32,134 nucleotides of DNA, from assembly GCA_900548895.1 (NCBI GenBank), contig URLZ01000031.1, positions 1-32,134 of the forward strand, written 5' to 3'. Within the stretch, counting starts at the first letter, position 1, and every line of letters starts with the position of its first letter. A program made the translations under genes and the position numbers. This DNA comes from an uncultured Akkermansia sp. GTDB taxonomy: Bacteria; Verrucomicrobiota; Verrucomicrobiia; Verrucomicrobiales; Akkermansiaceae. The notes beneath the pieces were generated by a model, which was given only the letters and a program-made list of their open reading frames with translations, did no database searches and was not told the DNA's origin. Shown here piece by piece: positions 15,955 to 23,950 of this stretch.

Positions 15955-16974
15955 TCAGTAGCCGAAGGCTCGGTACCACCGCAGGCTTTGCACGCGGAAC
16001 CCGCGCTCGCGCAGCAGATCCACGAGGTGTGGCAGGTGCATCGTGCCGTAGAGAATGCCCATGTGCCGAGCGGATCCGCGCTTGGCGTCGAAGATCTCCA
16101 TGCAGCGGAAGTCGCGCTCCGTCATAAAGGGCGTCTTCATGACGTATCGGGCGCCGCGGGGCTCGCTGAGCCGCACGGCCAGGCGGCTGCGCATACGTCG
16201 CTCGGGCGTCACCTCGCCGCTGAGCTCCGGGTCCTTGAGGCGCGGGATCGCGAAGGGCTGCTGCGGGCCGTATTTCTGCAACAGCGCCGGCATATCCTGC
16301 TGCCGGACGTCTGCCCAGACGAACTGCGGGCCGCCGTAGTCGATGACCTGCGTCTGGCGCCTCAGGCCGTGCGCCGCCGCCCAGCGGTTGTCCTCCGAGT
16401 CGGGGTTGTAGTCGATGCGGTTGATCTGCTCCAGCAGATCGCGCTCCCGATCGGTGAGGCGCCCTTCCTTTGCCTTGTGCCGCAGCTGCCAGGCCAGCGC
16501 CATCGTGCCGCCCGCGAGATCTTCGTAAAAGACGCGGTCGCAGGCATCGACCAGCTTCTGGCACTCGTGATAATAACTCTCATCGCCGAGGTGGATAGTG
16601 CCGATGAGCATCACCTCCGCGCCCGAGGCATCGCGCATCTGCACGCAGAGGGACTCCAGATAGGAGCGGTCGCCGTCCTGCACAATGCGGATGGGCAGCT
16701 CGGGCATGGCGACCTCGTCGGACAGCGGGGCCGGGGCGGCCGCGGTCGGCTCCGCCGCAGGCGCAGCATCCCCGACGGGCTTCGGTGCCGCGGGATTCCC
16801 GGCAGCCAAGGCCGGAGCCGCCGCCAAGCCGAGGAGGCAGGCCAGCGCCGAAAGGCGCGCCGCACGGGTCAGCGCGCCGGACGCGAGCGCAGAAGCTGAA
16901 GCGGCGAGCCCGGTTCGGCGGGCGCGCCGGAAGGACAAACGGAGGGAGGGGATGCAGAGAGGGCGGAAGGTCAT
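15955..16974 (-). CDS. TraB/GumN family protein, copy 1
   Basis: A 339-residue exported protein of the TraB/PrgY/GumN superfamily, which includes the Tiki metalloproteases. After a long basic N-terminus a hydrophobic export segment lies at about 41-58 (LSALACLLGLAAAPALAAG), then an Ala/Pro linker. The hallmark GTIHLGD (H128) and an acidic FYEDLAGG (E151) come next, and near the C-terminus YGTMHLPHLVDLLRERG supplies the second conserved His block. It lies 8 bp downstream of a second family member and shares its C-terminal layout (YG..HLP....LLRERG...SLRW), so the two are tandem paralogues in one transcript. The start at 16974 is the first after the upstream stop; a later start nearer residue 35 is possible. 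Substrate unknown. Confidence 0.85.
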   Translation of the reverse strand: MTFRPLCIPSLRLSFRRARRTGLAASASALASGALTRAARLSALACLLGLAAAPALAAGNPAAPKPVGDAAPAAEPTAAAPAPLSDEVAMPELPIRIVQDGDRSYLESLCVQMRDASGAEVMLIGTIHLGDESYYHECQKLVDACDRVFYEDLAGGTMALAWQLRHKAKEGRLTDRERDLLEQINRIDYNPDSEDNRWAAAHGLRRQTQVIDYGGPQFVWADVRQQDMPALLQKYGPQQPFAIPRLKDPELSGEVTPERRMRSRLAVRLSEPRGARYVMKTPFMTERDFRCMEIFDAKRGSARHMGILYGTMHLPHLVDLLRERGFRVQSLRWYRAFGY

Positions 16975-16982
16975 GGCGCAGC

Positions 16983-18104
16983 TCAGCGGGGTTCAGGAGA
17001 GGACGCAGCCGCAGGGGCGGGAGCAGCCGGCTCGGGAGCCGGAGAGGCAGGCGCCGGAGACTCGGGCGCCGACGACTCAGGAGAGGAGGCGGGCGCCGCG
17101 GGCTCTGCCGGCTTCGCCTCGGCAGACGCGGGAGCGCCGGCGGCATCCGGCAATGAGGCGGGGGCCGAGGGCGTCCGGAGCTCGGGAACTTCGAGAGCTC
17201 TCATCCAGCGCACGGCCCGAAGTCGGTAGCCTCGCTCGCGCAGCATGCGATCGATTCCCGGCAGGTGCAGGGCTCCGTAGAGCACCGCCACGCGCTTGAC
17301 CTGAGGATCGACGGTCTCGCGATCGAGCACCGAGACGCATACCGCATTGCGTTGAGCGATAATGACGCTGTTCTCGTCCTCACCCTCAGGGCCGGGATAC
17401 GAGCAGAACGCCAGCATGCTGTACTGAGCCGCGGGCTCAGCGCCGAACAACATCTGATACGTGCTGATAATCTGGTCTCCCAGCGGCATACCCTCCATAA
17501 AGAAAAGCTCCTTGAAGGACTTGAGAACAGCGTTCGGATCGCGATTCATGGCCGCGTCGTACTGTTCTGCCGTCATGTCGGCGAAGACCATATTGGCGCG
17601 CCCGTAATCAATGAGGGAGGACTGATCAGAGAGCCCGGCACGTTGCGCCACGCGCATCTGGAACCACCCGTTGATGCGGCTGATGAGATGCTGACTCTTC
17701 ATCACCTTCTCCGAGATCTCTTGAATGCGTTCCAAATTCTCCTCCGTGGTGACCGGCTCCCGGAGCAGGCGCACGAGCTCGGGGACATCCTCACCGCCCA
17801 CCATCTCAAAGAGAATCTTGTCATACTGCCCGAGCAGGCGGTTGATGCGGCGAAAATAGTCGGGTTGAGCGAGGTGAATCATCCCGATGAGGTCCACCTG
17901 CCGCCCGGTCTCGGGGTGCTCATAGCAGGCGATGGGCGTGAGAAGCTCGTAGCGATGGGCCGCGGGCTTGTGCACGATGAGCGTCGTTTCATCGGGGTAT
18001 CCGTGAAAATCATCCCCAGGCGCGGCCTGCGCCTGCCCGGTTACCAGAGCCGTCGCCAAAGCAGCCAGAGCCGCCATGCGACGCCAAGATCGCGTGAGCT
18101 TCAT
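16983..18104 (-). CDS. TraB/GumN family protein, copy 2
   Basis: A 373-residue exported protein, first gene of the tandem pair. The signal peptide is clear (MKLTRSWRRMAALAALATAL, cleavage near AQA, residues 25-28), which is why I choose ATG 18104 over the in-frame ATG at 18143. The TraB/GumN motifs are GMIHLAQ (H77), LFEMVGG (E100) and YGALHLPGIDRMLRERG. The middle holds ISRINGWFQMRVAQRAGLSDQSSLIDYG. The last 70 or so residues are Ala/Pro/Glu-rich, probably a disordered envelope-spanning tail. The proteins are placed outside the cytoplasm, and protease-like activity is known only for distant relatives. A consensus -35 promoter drives the pair, with a leader of about 80 nt. Confidence 0.85.
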   Translation of the reverse strand: MKLTRSWRRMAALAALATALVTGQAQAAPGDDFHGYPDETTLIVHKPAAHRYELLTPIACYEHPETGRQVDLIGMIHLAQPDYFRRINRLLGQYDKILFEMVGGEDVPELVRLLREPVTTEENLERIQEISEKVMKSQHLISRINGWFQMRVAQRAGLSDQSSLIDYGRANMVFADMTAEQYDAAMNRDPNAVLKSFKELFFMEGMPLGDQIISTYQMLFGAEPAAQYSMLAFCSYPGPEGEDENSVIIAQRNAVCVSVLDRETVDPQVKRVAVLYGALHLPGIDRMLRERGYRLRAVRWMRALEVPELRTPSAPASLPDAAGAPASAEAKPAEPAAPASSPESSAPESPAPASPAPEPAAPAPAAASSPEPR

Positions 18105-18192
18105 ATCCGGAAAAAGGTGAGGTGTGAGAGGAGGGGGAGCCATGAAGGCGGCGAGCCCCGAAGGCCCGAAACGGCTCCGAGGCACGCTTTGC

Positions 18193-18221
18193 AAGATAAC
18201 GTATGCAGCGCTCTCTGTCAA
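18193..18221 (-). promoter_or_regulatory. Promoter of the TraB/GumN pair
   Basis: On the minus strand TTGACA (18216-18221), a 17-bp spacer and TATCTT (18193-18198). The predicted +1 is near 18186, about 80 nt before the ATG at 18104. It lies over the upstream open frame, so that frame is not translated. Confidence 0.8.
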
Positions 18222-18518
18222 GCTCAAACCGGACGCAGCACCCGGTCCTCACCCGGTCCACCCGCCCTCCGTCCACTGAGCACCACTCCGGTCGGCTCCG
18301 CCCGACGGAGCCCCCACCCCGCGGCCCTTCGAAAAGACTCTGAGCAAGGGAGAATGCCTCGCTCACGTCTCCCCTCAACCTCCGCCCTGTCCCCCCCCAC
18401 TGGAGACCACCTCATCTCGCTTCCCGGCCTTCGACCGTATGCGGGTGCTGCCCCTGCCGTTCACCGCCTCCGCAGCATCCTCTTCGACGATGAGCCGGAG
18501 AGATGCCGCAAAAAAAGG

Positions 18519-18546
18519 TTGCAAGAACACAGCGTTGTGATAATCT
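18519..18546 (+). promoter_or_regulatory. Promoter of the Pro/Cys repeat gene
   Basis: TTGCAA (18519-18524), a 16-bp spacer and TAATCT (18541-18546). The predicted leader is about 38 nt. The -10 hexamer is the same as that of the lipoprotein gene. Confidence 0.55.
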
Positions 18547-18590
18547 GATGATAGCCCTCGGCGGGCTTCACCGATACCCCCTTCACAACC

Positions 18591-19568
18591 ATGAATATCA
18601 CCAACATCCTCACCCTCGCAACGCTTGCAGCCGCCGCGGCTCCGCTTGCCACGGCACAAACGCCTGCACCTAAGCCCATCCCCTGCCCCGATCGTCAGGT
18701 GGATCGCGCCGCCATCCTCAACAACATCGTCCGCGAGCTCGAGGCCGCGGGCTTGCCGCCCCATGAGATTCTCGGTCTGATGAAGGTCATCACACCGAAG
18801 GTCGTCAATGCACCGACCCACCGCCATGCCCAGAAGCCCAAGCGCGGGCCGAAGGCCATCCCCGCCACGCGCATCAAGCCGGCACCCGCTCCGAAAGCTC
18901 AGCCAAAAGAGGCGGGCATGAAGCTTTACATCAACGGTCAGGAGGTGGATCCCGACATGATCTCCGGCTCAGTCATCACACGCGGCGATCTCAAGATCCG
19001 CGAAGTTGACCCGCGCACCCTCAATCTGCCGACCCCGCCGGCCCCCAAACCCGGGTGCAGGGCTCCGAAACCCGGCCCCAAGCCGGAGGCCTGCCCGCTG
19101 CCTCCCGCCCCCAAGCCCGGCTGCGACAAGGCCCCCGCCCCGCGTCCGACCATCAAGATCAACGGTCAGGAGATGCCGCTGCCCGCTGAGGGCGGCAAGG
19201 TGATCATCAACACCGACGGCGGCGTCACCGTCCTGCCTGCCCCTAAGCCCGGCTGCGCAGCACCCAAGTCTGCTCCCAAGCCCGAGGGCTGCCCGCTGCC
19301 TCCCGCTCCCAAGCCCGGCTGTGCGGCTCCTAAGCCCGCTCCCAAGCCCGAGGGCTGCCCTCTGCCTCCCGCTCCGGCGAACGGCGGCACCATCGCCAAA
19401 CCCATCATCGGGGGTGCCGATGCGCCCATCGCCACCCCGAAGCCCGCTCCTGAGCAGAAGCCGGCCGCCGGCCCCGTCATCAAAATCAACGGGCAGCCGG
19501 TCGAGCTTCCCGAGGGCGGCGGCAAGGTGATCATCAACGCCGATGGCCGCATCATCAGCCGCGGCTGA
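18591..19568 (+). CDS. Secreted Pro/Cys repeat protein with INGQ modules
   Basis: I do not recognise this family. The 325-residue protein has a signal peptide (about 1-23, TLAAAAAPLATAQ) and a short helical segment (about 35-72, RAAILNNIVRELEAAGLPPHEILGL). Three copies of a beta-like module follow: LYINGQEV at 112-119, IKINGQEMPLP at 188-198 and IKINGQPVELP at 297-307. The last two continue into GGKVIIN.DG. Between them lie Pro/Lys linkers with regularly spaced cysteines in a 22-residue unit at 151-172, 217-238 and 239-260 (key pattern APKPGC, then PKPE.CPLPP). Eight cysteines fall at 32, 156, 168, 178, 222, 234, 244 and 256. An envelope structural or binding role with disulfide-linked rods is inference. 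It has its own promoter and terminator. Confidence 0.8.
   Translation: MNITNILTLATLAAAAAPLATAQTPAPKPIPCPDRQVDRAAILNNIVRELEAAGLPPHEILGLMKVITPKVVNAPTHRHAQKPKRGPKAIPATRIKPAPAPKAQPKEAGMKLYINGQEVDPDMISGSVITRGDLKIREVDPRTLNLPTPPAPKPGCRAPKPGPKPEACPLPPAPKPGCDKAPAPRPTIKINGQEMPLPAEGGKVIINTDGGVTVLPAPKPGCAAPKSAPKPEGCPLPPAPKPGCAAPKPAPKPEGCPLPPAPANGGTIAKPIIGGADAPIATPKPAPEQKPAAGPVIKINGQPVELPEGGGKVIINADGRIISRG
19239..19370 (+). repeat. 66-bp coding tandem repeat
   Basis: Two adjacent 66-bp copies encode the 22-residue Pro/Cys unit (residues 217-238 and 239-260). A third copy lies apart at 19041-19106. The copies differ at few positions, suggesting recent duplication. Confidence 0.75.
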
Positions 19569-19596
19569 TCTCACCCCCATCCCCCCCCCCGACAAC

Positions 19597-19626
19597 AGCC
19601 CTGCCCGACCTCGGGCAGGGCTTTTT
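19597..19626 (+). terminator. Terminator of the Pro/Cys repeat gene
   Basis: AGCCCTGCCCGA (19597-19608) pairs with TCGGGCAGGGCT (19611-19622) and is followed by TTTTG. It is a clear intrinsic terminator 28 bp after the stop. Confidence 0.9.
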
Positions 19627-19820
19627 GTTGCGCTGATGACGAGCAAACCCATACGAGAGAGCTCCGTGACTCAGCCCCATGCTCCCGCTGAACGCACGGC
19701 GCGCCGAGGCTCGAAGGCGCGATCTTCCCGAGAGTTCGGAGCGCGAGACAGCGCCCGCGAGCAGCAGTTCTCCCCGACCTCTGATGACGCGCCCCGTCCG
19801 GGCTTGAGTGCACTTTATGT

Positions 19821-19849
19821 TTGACGCGGGAGCGCCCCTGTGGTAGTTT
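19821..19849 (+). promoter_or_regulatory. Leaderless-type promoter of the kelch mutarotase gene
   Basis: TTGACG (19821-19826), a 17-bp spacer and TAGTTT (19844-19849), then eight bases to the ATG at 19858. The predicted leader is 0-2 nt. It also shows that the GTG at 19840, inside the promoter, is not the start. Confidence 0.7.
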
Positions 19850-19857
19850 TGAACAGC

Positions 19858-20838
19858 ATGCATGCACCCATCAGCAGTCTGGAATGGAAGCGCCTGGCCG
19901 ATCTGCCCGACGCCGAAGGTTTCGCCGGCTCCTATGCCGGCGTGAGCAACGGAGCACTCATCGTCGGGGGCGGCGCCAACTTCCCTGAGCGCCCGCTCTG
20001 GGAGGGCGGCGTGAAGCGCTGGACGGATCGCCTTTTTTACATGCTGCCGAAGAGCTCCGGCTGGCGCGATGCCACACCCTTGCCCAAGCCCATGGGCTAC
20101 GGAGCCGGCGTCAATCTGCCGGAGGGTTTCATGATCATCGGAGGCTGCAACATGTGCGGCAGCTTCGCCGATTGTTATCTCCTGAGCTATGCCGACGAGG
20201 ATGTCACCTACCGCCCCCTCGCCCCCTTGCCCGTCACCCTGACGGGACACGCCGCCGCCGTAATGGGCGGCAAGGTCTACGTGACCGGCGGCAGTCTGTG
20301 CCCCGGTGAGCAGGATGCCGAAAACCGCCTCTGGATCTACGACCCCGCGGCGGACGCCTGGAGCGAGGGCCCGGCCCTGCCCGGGCGCGGGCGCTTCCTG
20401 CACCAAATGGCCACCGTCGGCTCCACCATCTATGTGCTCGGCGGCATCGGTCTGAAAGAGGGCGATGAGGGCCGCATGGTGCGCGACATGCTCACGGAAG
20501 CTTGGAGCTACGGTGAGGCGACCGGCTGGCGCCGTCTGGCCTACCTGCCGCATTTCTGCGCCGCCGCCCCGACCCCCGCACCCGTCATCGACGGGCGCAT
20601 CTACCTGCTCGGCGGCGATGACGCCAGCGTCACGGGCTTCACCCCCGCCAATCACCCGGGCTTCCACAACCAGAGCCTCTGCTACAACCCCGCCACCAAC
20701 GAGTGGGCCGACGCCGGCAGCATCGCCGCGGCCCGAGCCGTCCTTCCCTGCACTATTTGGGAGGGGATGGCCGTCATCGTCAACGGCGAGCAGCGCCCCG
20801 GCAAGCGCTCCCCTCAGGTCTGGGGTGCTCGACTCTGA
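19858..20838 (+). CDS. Kelch-type mutarotase, cyclically permuted NanM-like (cytoplasmic)
   Basis: A 326-residue six-bladed kelch beta-propeller. Repeated blade motifs show GG after a hydrophobic strand (LIVGGGANFP, FMIIGGCNMC, VYVTGGSLCP, IYVLGGIGLK, IYLLGGDDAS). The N-terminal FAGSYAGVSNGALIVGGGANFP and the GGVKRWTD segment fit the cyclically permuted relatives of E. coli NanM (YjhT), the N-acetylneuraminate mutarotase. There is no signal peptide, so it should act in the cytoplasm, unlike NanM. The likely reaction is alpha/beta anomer conversion of sialic acid; the exact sugar is inference. The next gene carries a second, exported kelch domain fused to a transporter. No sialidase or NanA lyase is in this window. 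Confidence 0.82.
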   Translation: MHAPISSLEWKRLADLPDAEGFAGSYAGVSNGALIVGGGANFPERPLWEGGVKRWTDRLFYMLPKSSGWRDATPLPKPMGYGAGVNLPEGFMIIGGCNMCGSFADCYLLSYADEDVTYRPLAPLPVTLTGHAAAVMGGKVYVTGGSLCPGEQDAENRLWIYDPAADAWSEGPALPGRGRFLHQMATVGSTIYVLGGIGLKEGDEGRMVRDMLTEAWSYGEATGWRRLAYLPHFCAAAPTPAPVIDGRIYLLGGDDASVTGFTPANHPGFHNQSLCYNPATNEWADAGSIAAARAVLPCTIWEGMAVIVNGEQRPGKRSPQVWGARL

Positions 20839-20851
20839 CCCCCTCTCATGA

Positions 20852-20896
20852 CGGCGCGGGCAGAGGCCGAGCACTCGGCTCCTCTCGCCCGCGCCG
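20852..20896 (+). terminator. Long hairpin between the kelch and kelch-MFS genes
   Basis: CGGCGCGGGC (20852-20861) pairs with GCCCGCGCCG (20887-20896), and inner AGAGG/CCTCT and CCGAG/CTCGG pairings continue the stem. There is no T-run. No separate promoter for the next gene is visible, so this may attenuate or process a shared transcript rather than end it. Confidence 0.55.
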
Positions 20897-20984
20897 CCCC
20901 TCAAGATCCCCCGCTACCGAAACAACCCCCCCCATTCGTCCCACCCCCCCTGCTCAACTCGCCCAGTTTTCCGCCTGACACACC

Positions 20985-23774
20985 ATGATCCTGCGCCGTC
21001 TCTCCACCCTCCTGTGCTCTCTGGGTCTGCTCACCTGCGCTGCCGCTGCGGTTGCGCAAACAGAGCCCGCAACTGCTTCAAATTTCCCTGCCGAGACCAC
21101 GCCCGCCGCAGCACCTGAACCCGCCAAAGCGGCGGCCACGCCCTCCGCCCAAGCTCCCTCTGCCGCACCCGCCGATTCCCCGGCAGAGGCTGTCCCCGCC
21201 GAGGCTACCCCTGCGGCGGCAGCACCCCATGCGGCTGCTCCTGAGGCATCCGGCGCGCGCGACGGCCTGCCGAGGATGACCGTCTCCCCCGCCTCCGCCT
21301 GCCCGAGCATCCCGGACAGCTTGGGGCGCGCCGGCATGGCCGCTGAGGGCACCAACCTCGGTATCATGATCGCCGGCGGCGCCAACTTCCCCGATGCCGA
21401 GCCCGGCGCCACCACCCCCGAGCAGCGGGGCGCCAAGCGCTTCTACAGCGACATCACCCTGCTCTCGCGGCCCGATGCCGAGACGGGAGCCGTGAGCACC
21501 CTCAGCACCGGACAACTCCCCTACCCCGTCGCCTACGCAGCCACCGCCCGCATCAGCATGGGCATGATCATCGCCGGCGGATGCAACGACAAGCAGCACC
21601 TCAGCCGCGTCATCCGCGTTGAATGCGGCGAAGAGAACGGGCAGCGGACTTGGGAGGTCAGCGACCTGCCCGAGCTGCCCCTGCCGCTGGCCTACGCCGC
21701 CTTCGTCGAGCAGGGCGGCAAACTCTACATCTTCGGCGGGCAGGAGAGCCCGGACGCCACCACGGCCAGCAATCGCTGCTTCGTCCTCAACACCGCCCTA
21801 CCCAAAGAGGGATGGAAGGAGCTGCCGCCCCTCCCGGGCGACGGTCGCATCCTCGCCACGGCCGGATGCAGCGGCGGCAAGATCTACGTGACCGGCGGCT
21901 GCGCCCTGAAGGCCGGCAGCAACGGCACGGCCGAGCGCCGCTACCTCAGTGAAACCCTCTGCTTCGACCCCGCAGAGGAAGCATGGAGCCGCGTTGCGGA
22001 CGCCCCGGCCAGCCTCGCCGGAGCCGCCTGCCCCATGCCCTCCGGCTTCGGTGAGCTCTACCTCATCGGCGGAGACCCCGGGGACTATTACCGCGTCTCC
22101 CTCGCCGGCCAAGCCCCCGCGCAGCACCCCGGGCAAAGCCGTCGCATCTACGCCTACCGCCCCGCAGAGGGCACTTGGACGCTCTGCGGAGAACTGGTGC
22201 AGGGCATCGCCACGGCCCCCAGCGTCACCCTCGGTGAGGGCGCGCCCGTCGACCTGCTCGTCATCTCGGGCGAAACCGCGCCCGGCGTGCGCACCTCGCG
22301 CATCAGCCGCCTGCAAGTGCACCGCGACGACATCGAGCACCTTGAATCCGCCATCGCCCTCACCCCCTGGCTCGCCATCGGCCTCGGCATCGTCGCCCTG
22401 CTGCTCGCCCTGCGCAAAGGGCTGCGCTCCAAGCCCATGCCCCCCTTCGTGCCGACGCAGAGCCCCGGAAAATGGGCGTGGATCGCCGTCGCCGTCCTCT
22501 GGGTCGTCGTCATGCTCAACTACTTTGACCGCCAGCTCATTGCCGTCTTCAACACCTCCATCACGCGAGGAGAAAACGGCATCGCCATGACGCAGGCTCA
22601 GTTCGGCACCGTCACCTCGGCCTTCCTCATCGTCTACGCCGCCCTCAGCCCCATCGGCGGCTACCTCTCCGACCGCTTCAGCCGCAAGTTCATCATCATG
22701 TGCTCGCTGGTCATCTGGTCCGTCGTCACCTGGCTGACCGGCAAGGCCGAAACCTATGAGGAACTCCTCATCGCCCGCGCCGCCATGGGCATCAGCGAAG
22801 CCTTCTACATTCCCGCCGCCCTCTCCCTCATCTCCGACTACCATCGCGGCGGCACGCGCTCCATGGCCACCGGCCTGCACATGAGCGGCATATACGCCGG
22901 GCAAATGCTCGCAGGCTACGGCGCCCTGATGGCCGGCGAGCCCTGCATGCTCGGCTGGCGCCTCACCTTCGAAGCCTTCGGCTTCATCGGCGTCGCCTAC
23001 GCCCTCATCGTCATCATCTTCCTGCATGACCCCGACGCCGTCGCCGCACCCGCCGAATCCGCCTCCACCGACGGCCCCGCCGCACCGACCCCCGACGAAG
23101 CCACCCCCTCAGCCGACAACGCCGCCGAGAGCAAGGCGAGCGACTTCTCCATGCTGAGCGTGCTACGCAGCCTCTTCACCGGGCGCGCCATGGCCATGCT
23201 GCTCATCATGTACGCCTTCGCCGGCTTCGCCAACTGGTTCCTGATGAACTGGTATCCGCGCCTGCTGCAGGACATGTTCGGCCTCTCCGAAGCCCAGGCC
23301 GCCCCCACGGCCACCTTCTGGATCAACATCGCCAAGTTCGCCGCCGTGCTCGGCGCCGCCGTCATCGCCGACCGCTGGTACCTGCGCAACCGCAACGCCC
23401 GCGCCTACGTGCCCGGCATCTGCTTCTGCATCGCCGGCCCCTGCGTCATCCTCGCCATGGCCCCGAGCCTCGGCATCGCCCTGCCGATCGGCCTCGCCGT
23501 CACCGTCGCCCTCGTCTCCACCCAAGGCATCGCTCAGGGCGCGCTGGACGCCACCCTCATGCCCGTCCTGCGCTCTCACATCGACGAGCGCTTCTCCGCC
23601 ACCGGCTACGGCATGCTCAACCTCACCTCCGTCGGCGCCGGCGCCCTCGTCTCCTGGCTGGGCGGCCAGCTCATGGACAGCAACATCGCCCTGAGCGTCC
23701 CGCTGACCATCGCCGGCGTCATGATGGTCTTCTGCGGCCTGCTCTTCTTCCTGCTGCCCAAGCAGCGCAACTGA
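20985..23774 (+). CDS. Exported kelch mutarotase fused to MFS transporter
   Basis: A 929-residue fusion. A signal peptide (1-24) and an Ala/Pro linker (25-90) precede a kelch propeller at about 100-450 (IMIAGGANFP, MIIAGGCN, LYIFGGQE, IYVTGGCAL, LYLIGGDPG), of the same permuted NanM-like type as the upstream gene. One extra helix (about 459-476) ending in RKGLRSKP brings the chain to the cytoplasm. A full MFS transporter follows (about 495-925) with LNYFDRQLIAVF in helix 1 and the loop motif GGYLSDRFSRKF (558-569), resembling organic-anion/sugar-acid carriers. A 40-residue Ala/Asp/Ser loop (about 682-722) lies between its halves. The topology puts the mutarotase in the periplasm over the carrier entrance. 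Sialic-acid uptake is the best guess; uronic acids are possible. Confidence 0.87.
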   Translation: MILRRLSTLLCSLGLLTCAAAAVAQTEPATASNFPAETTPAAAPEPAKAAATPSAQAPSAAPADSPAEAVPAEATPAAAAPHAAAPEASGARDGLPRMTVSPASACPSIPDSLGRAGMAAEGTNLGIMIAGGANFPDAEPGATTPEQRGAKRFYSDITLLSRPDAETGAVSTLSTGQLPYPVAYAATARISMGMIIAGGCNDKQHLSRVIRVECGEENGQRTWEVSDLPELPLPLAYAAFVEQGGKLYIFGGQESPDATTASNRCFVLNTALPKEGWKELPPLPGDGRILATAGCSGGKIYVTGGCALKAGSNGTAERRYLSETLCFDPAEEAWSRVADAPASLAGAACPMPSGFGELYLIGGDPGDYYRVSLAGQAPAQHPGQSRRIYAYRPAEGTWTLCGELVQGIATAPSVTLGEGAPVDLLVISGETAPGVRTSRISRLQVHRDDIEHLESAIALTPWLAIGLGIVALLLALRKGLRSKPMPPFVPTQSPGKWAWIAVAVLWVVVMLNYFDRQLIAVFNTSITRGENGIAMTQAQFGTVTSAFLIVYAALSPIGGYLSDRFSRKFIIMCSLVIWSVVTWLTGKAETYEELLIARAAMGISEAFYIPAALSLISDYHRGGTRSMATGLHMSGIYAGQMLAGYGALMAGEPCMLGWRLTFEAFGFIGVAYALIVIIFLHDPDAVAAPAESASTDGPAAPTPDEATPSADNAAESKASDFSMLSVLRSLFTGRAMAMLLIMYAFAGFANWFLMNWYPRLLQDMFGLSEAQAAPTATFWINIAKFAAVLGAAVIADRWYLRNRNARAYVPGICFCIAGPCVILAMAPSLGIALPIGLAVTVALVSTQGIAQGALDATLMPVLRSHIDERFSATGYGMLNLTSVGAGALVSWLGGQLMDSNIALSVPLTIAGVMMVFCGLLFFLLPKQRN

Positions 23775-23813
23775 GCCCGGACGGCCTGCTGAGCCATCTC
23801 ACCCCAAACAGCA

Positions 23814-23849
23814 GCCCCCCGCAGCACACGCTGCGGGGGGCTTTCGTTC
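23814..23849 (+). terminator. Terminator of the kelch-MFS gene
   Basis: A perfect 13-bp stem (23814-23826 with 23831-23843) with a 4-nt loop is followed by TTCGTTC. It is an intrinsic terminator 40 bp past the stop and may also serve the convergent ppx-like gene. Confidence 0.85.
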
Positions 23850-23950
23850 AAAGGCACTCAACCGCCAGGAAGGAGCCGACAGTCGCTCGGGGGCGCAACG
23901 CCGGGCTGAAACAACGCGCCCAACATCGCGGCAGGCCCGCCGCCCGCCCA

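Larger units (their letters stand above)
18105..18590. other. Divergent intergenic region at the skew switch
   Basis: 486 bp between the TraB/GumN pair and the Pro/Cys repeat gene. The ends hold the two promoters. The middle (about 18230-18480) is strongly C-rich on the plus strand, with runs such as CCCCCCCC near 18390, and contains no convincing gene. It lies just right of the point where the window's GC skew changes sign. I looked for a dif-like XerC/XerD site here and saw none by eye. Confidence 0.55.

Noticed and set aside
13649..15961. 770-codon open frame opposite the polyferredoxin gene
   Set aside because: Gly/Ala/Asp-rich low complexity; the minus strand encodes ordered Cys clusters and membrane helices.
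18375..18827. 150-codon minus frame across the start of the Pro/Cys repeat gene
   Set aside because: No motif and no start context; it overlaps the promoter and the signal peptide region of the better-supported gene.
19811..19826. TTTATGTTTGAC as a dif half-site
   Set aside because: Only a partial match to the XerD arm, with no XerC arm beside it, and it is better explained by the kelch gene's -35 box.
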